From Gemmatimonadaceae bacterium (GTDB lineage Bacteria > Gemmatimonadota > Gemmatimonadetes > Gemmatimonadales > Gemmatimonadaceae), in assembly GCA_030835125.1 (NCBI GenBank), contig JAUQWM010000037.1, positions 124,001-188,000 on the forward strand: a DNA stretch of 64,000 nt, written 5' to 3'. Of the stretch, positions 61,845-64,000 are shown one piece after another. Below the pieces are notes generated by a model. The model was given only the letters and a program-made list of their open reading frames with translations, was not told where the DNA came from and did no database searches. Position 1 is the first letter of the stretch; each line of letters begins with the position of its first letter. Both the position numbers and the translations under genes were made by a program.

Positions 61845-63194
61845 ATGCCCTTCGGACGACTCTTTCGCGGCCGCACTCCCGATCCATCGCCCGACCGGGA
61901 ACCGGAACCGCCGGTGCCTGACGAGGACGCGGCCGACAATGCCGAGGCGGAACCGGACGTCCCGCCGGAATGGGACGCGACGGGAGAAGACCTCGAACGC
62001 TCATGGCGCGCGCGGGCCCGCGATGTCATCCCGGGCGGTTCGTCCACGGGGAGCAAGCGGCCCGAGGCGTTGTATGGTGATGGCAACGAGGGCGGCCCCT
62101 CGCACTACACGCGCGCCCAGGGGTGCCACCTCACGACCGCAGGCGAACAGACCCTGATCGACTGCACCATGGCCCTCGGCGCGGTGTCGATCGGGTATGG
62201 CGATGAGCGGGTGGTGCGCGCGGCGATCGCCGCGGCAGCCAACGGAAACGTCGCCGGGTTGGCGCACACCGCCGAGGTGGAACTCGCCGAGCGGCTCTGC
62301 GACCTGATCCCGTGCGGCGAGCAGGTGCGGTTCATGAAGAGCGGCGCCGAAGCCGTCTCGGCGGCGGTGCGGATCGCCAGGACCGCAACCGGCCGTTCCC
62401 GGATCGTCGCCTCCGGTTACTTCGGATGGCACGATTGGAGCAGCGCGAGCGCCGGTGTCCCGCAGGGGGCGAAGCACGACGTCACGATGGTGCCGTTCGA
62501 CGATGTCGCGGCCCTCGAGGCGGCGTGCCGCTCGGCGGGGCGTGACCTCGCGGCCGTGGTGCTCGAGCCCGTCGTGGAACGCCTGCCGTCCGACGGGTGG
62601 ATCGCGTCGGCGCGCAGGCTCTGCGATGAACTCGGTGCCGTGCTCGTCTTCGACGAAATGAAGACCGGCTTCCGGTTGGCGCGTGGCGGGTTTCAGGAGC
62701 TGTCGGGCGTGACGCCGGACCTCGGCGTCTTCGGGAAGGCGCTCGCGAACGGGTTTCCGCTGTCGGCGGTGCTCGGCAAGCGCGAGGTCATGGAGGCCGC
62801 CGGGCGGACGTGGATCTCCAGCACGCTCGCCGGTGAATCGATGGCGCTCGCCGCCGCGGGAGCCGTCCTGGACATCTACGAGGGAGAGGTCGATGTCTGC
62901 GCCGAGCTGGCCCGCATCGGGGCCGGCATCCGTTCGGCCGTGACCGCGGCGGTGGAAGCCAGCGGCGTCGCAGGGGTGACCGTCCTCGGTCTCGACCCGA
63001 TGTGGCTCGTCCGGTTCGAGGATGCGGGGGTCGAGCGGAGTTTCCTGGAGGAGTCCGTGCGCGAGGGCGTGCTCTTCAAGCGAGGCGCGTACAACTACGC
63101 GTGCCTTGCGCACGACGACGAGGAGACGATCATCGACATCGAGCGCGCGGCAAGTTCCGCCCTCGTGGCGGTGGTCCGCGGGCACGAGGCGTGA
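61845..63194 (+). CDS. Class III PLP aminotransferase / glutamate-1-semialdehyde aminomutase-like
   Basis: 449 residues. The PLP lysine is Lys298 in LGVFGKALANGFPLSA; VLVFDEMKTGFRLA and FMKSGAEAVSAAVRIARTATGR are typical of the glutamate-1-semialdehyde aminomutase subgroup. An acidic, proline-rich N-terminal extension of about 50 residues is unusual. No heme genes are nearby, and similar aminomutase-like proteins serve in other pathways, so hemL is not assigned. Its stop overlaps the GTG of the amidohydrolase gene. Confidence 0.85.
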   Translation: MPFGRLFRGRTPDPSPDREPEPPVPDEDAADNAEAEPDVPPEWDATGEDLERSWRARARDVIPGGSSTGSKRPEALYGDGNEGGPSHYTRAQGCHLTTAGEQTLIDCTMALGAVSIGYGDERVVRAAIAAAANGNVAGLAHTAEVELAERLCDLIPCGEQVRFMKSGAEAVSAAVRIARTATGRSRIVASGYFGWHDWSSASAGVPQGAKHDVTMVPFDDVAALEAACRSAGRDLAAVVLEPVVERLPSDGWIASARRLCDELGAVLVFDEMKTGFRLARGGFQELSGVTPDLGVFGKALANGFPLSAVLGKREVMEAAGRTWISSTLAGESMALAAAGAVLDIYEGEVDVCAELARIGAGIRSAVTAAVEASGVAGVTVLGLDPMWLVRFEDAGVERSFLEESVREGVLFKRGAYNYACLAHDDEETIIDIERAASSALVAVVRGHEA

Positions 63195-64000
63195 GCGAGC
63201 CGCTCGGTGGGGACGGTCCCCTCATCGACATTCATGCCCATTTCTACCAGGAGGGGGCAGGGCGGCTCCAGTGGCGTTCGCTGAACGCATCGCGATTGGC
63301 GGCAGGCGATCGCATCGGCGTGACCTGGCACGTCGGGTCGGTGCTCGGGAGCTGGGGCGCGACGTCGCCGACCTACTTCCAGTCGCCTGACGACACGGTC
63401 GCCGGCAACGACGTCATGCTGGCGATGCAGGCGGCCGAGCCGGGGCGCGTCCGCGCGTGGGCCGCGGTCAACCCGAACGACGCGTCCTTTGCGCTGGCGG
63501 AACTCGATCGCTGCCGGCAGCGCGGGGCGATCGGGCTGAAGCTGGCCGCGGCGCGGCGCGCCGACGACCCGTTGCTGGCCCCGCTCCTGGAATTCGCTGA
63601 GGCACACCACTGGCCGGTGCTGCACCATGCGTGGCAACGGCGTCCGGCGTGGGTGCCGGGGCAGGACCCGTCGGACGCGCTCGACCTCTGCGCGCTGGCG
63701 GGCCGGCACCCGCGCGTGGGGATCGTGCTCGCGCACATCGGCGGCGGGGGCGACTGGAGCCACACGCTGTCGGCGGTGCGCGACGTGCCTAACGTCTACC
63801 TCGACCTGTCGGGAAGCGGCGTCGACCGGGGCATGGTGGACCAGGCGCTGGCGGCGGTCGGCGCCGCGCGACTGGTGTGGGGCGCCGACCTGACCCTGGA
63901 CACCGGCCTCGCCAAGCTCTGGGCGCTCGACGTGGTCGGGCTGCCCGCGGCCGATCGCGACGCCATCCGATGGCGGAATGCCGCGCGCCTCTTTCCGCCC
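63191..64000 (+). CDS. Amidohydrolase (COG2159-type), partial at window end
   Basis: The frame opens at GTG 63191, overlapping the aminotransferase stop (GTGA), and runs to the end of the window without a stop, giving 270 residues so far. Metal motifs of the ACMSD/amidohydrolase-2 family are present: LIDIHAHFYQEG, GLKLAAAR, HHAWQRRPAW, LAHIGGGGDW and LVWGADLTLD, with the typical C-terminal WRNAARLF. It is near its natural end. Likely cotranscribed with the aminotransferase; substrate unknown. Confidence 0.85.
   Translation, partial: MSEPLGGDGPLIDIHAHFYQEGAGRLQWRSLNASRLAAGDRIGVTWHVGSVLGSWGATSPTYFQSPDDTVAGNDVMLAMQAAEPGRVRAWAAVNPNDASFALAELDRCRQRGAIGLKLAAARRADDPLLAPLLEFAEAHHWPVLHHAWQRRPAWVPGQDPSDALDLCALAGRHPRVGIVLAHIGGGGDWSHTLSAVRDVPNVYLDLSGSGVDRGMVDQALAAVGAARLVWGADLTLDTGLAKLWALDVVGLPAADRDAIRWRNAARLFPP

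Noticed and set aside
61845-63194. Assignment as hemL
   Set aside because: The subgroup match is real but there are no heme genes nearby, an unusual acidic extension is present, and it is coupled to an amidohydrolase.

Overview
The window is a dense, very GC-rich stretch of bacterial chromosome. The gene content points to Gemmatimonadota (or a close relative such as Acidobacteriota): a PadR regulator next to a MacB/FtsX-type orphan permease, a second orphan permease, many secreted S9, S41, M28 and P1 peptidases, sortilin/BNR propellers, a beta-propeller amidohydrolase with glycine/arginine-rich inserts, and bacterial topoisomerase IB. The taxon is inferred from these families; there is no rRNA or other marker gene here. 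I saw no tRNA, rRNA, insertion sequence, prophage or CRISPR array.

Layout. 1-795: tail of a hybrid histidine kinase. 867-3489: three translationally coupled genes (MhqO-type dioxygenase, MhqD-type esterase, maleylacetate reductase), a likely hydroquinone catabolic operon. 3548-6821: META-domain lipoprotein, S41-like protein, secreted alpha/beta hydrolase. 6828-13249: two orphan permeases, one with its PadR regulator and a tandem 21-bp repeat upstream, around a lipoprotein. 13510-16592: a PA2779-like small membrane protein, an unusual C39 peptidase-TPR-POTRA/beta-barrel fusion, and a TlpA-like thioredoxin. 16640-25174: topoisomerase IB, propeller-amidohydrolase, propeller lipoprotein and a large sortilin-type propeller closed by a clear terminator. 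25247-27874: duplicated helix-hairpin-helix protein, membrane protein, two paralogous three-helix membrane proteins and an ABC ATPase. 27891-28494: GNAT enzyme and an internally deleted pirin. 28622-32510: DAACS symporter, YdjM-like membrane hydrolase, P1 aminopeptidase, small outer-membrane protein. 32692-36948: divergent S9 and M28 peptidases. 36989-41363: GcvT-like protein and two COG1233 flavoproteins. 41372-43833: PfpI protein, TlpA-like lipoprotein, CxCC-containing BNR lipoprotein. 43885-47415: four overlapping genes (sulfur MBL-rhodanese, DUF502, amidohydrolase, 57-aa protein). 47582-52048: diheme cytochrome c, arginine decarboxylase, superoxide dismutase, DedA protein. 52145-61003: GH38 mannosidase, two ABC permeases, a solute-binding protein and a heparinase II/III-CBM9 protein, probably a glycan-utilisation locus, followed by a TrmJ-like methyltransferase. 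61845-64000: class III aminotransferase (aminomutase-like) and an amidohydrolase cut by the window end.

The strongest unusual signals are the C39-TPR-barrel fusion; two long hairpins made of inverted GGCATCA/TGATGCC heptamer arrays, each filling the gap between convergent genes; the tandem 21-bp direct repeat upstream of padR; a recurrent GTYAGGC heptamer built from otherwise rare codons; and a small-subunit ABC cassette of no family I recognise. Start codons were re-chosen wherever the longest reading frame ran into a neighbour; many neighbouring genes share ATGA or GTGA overlaps, so operons are long and translational coupling is common.
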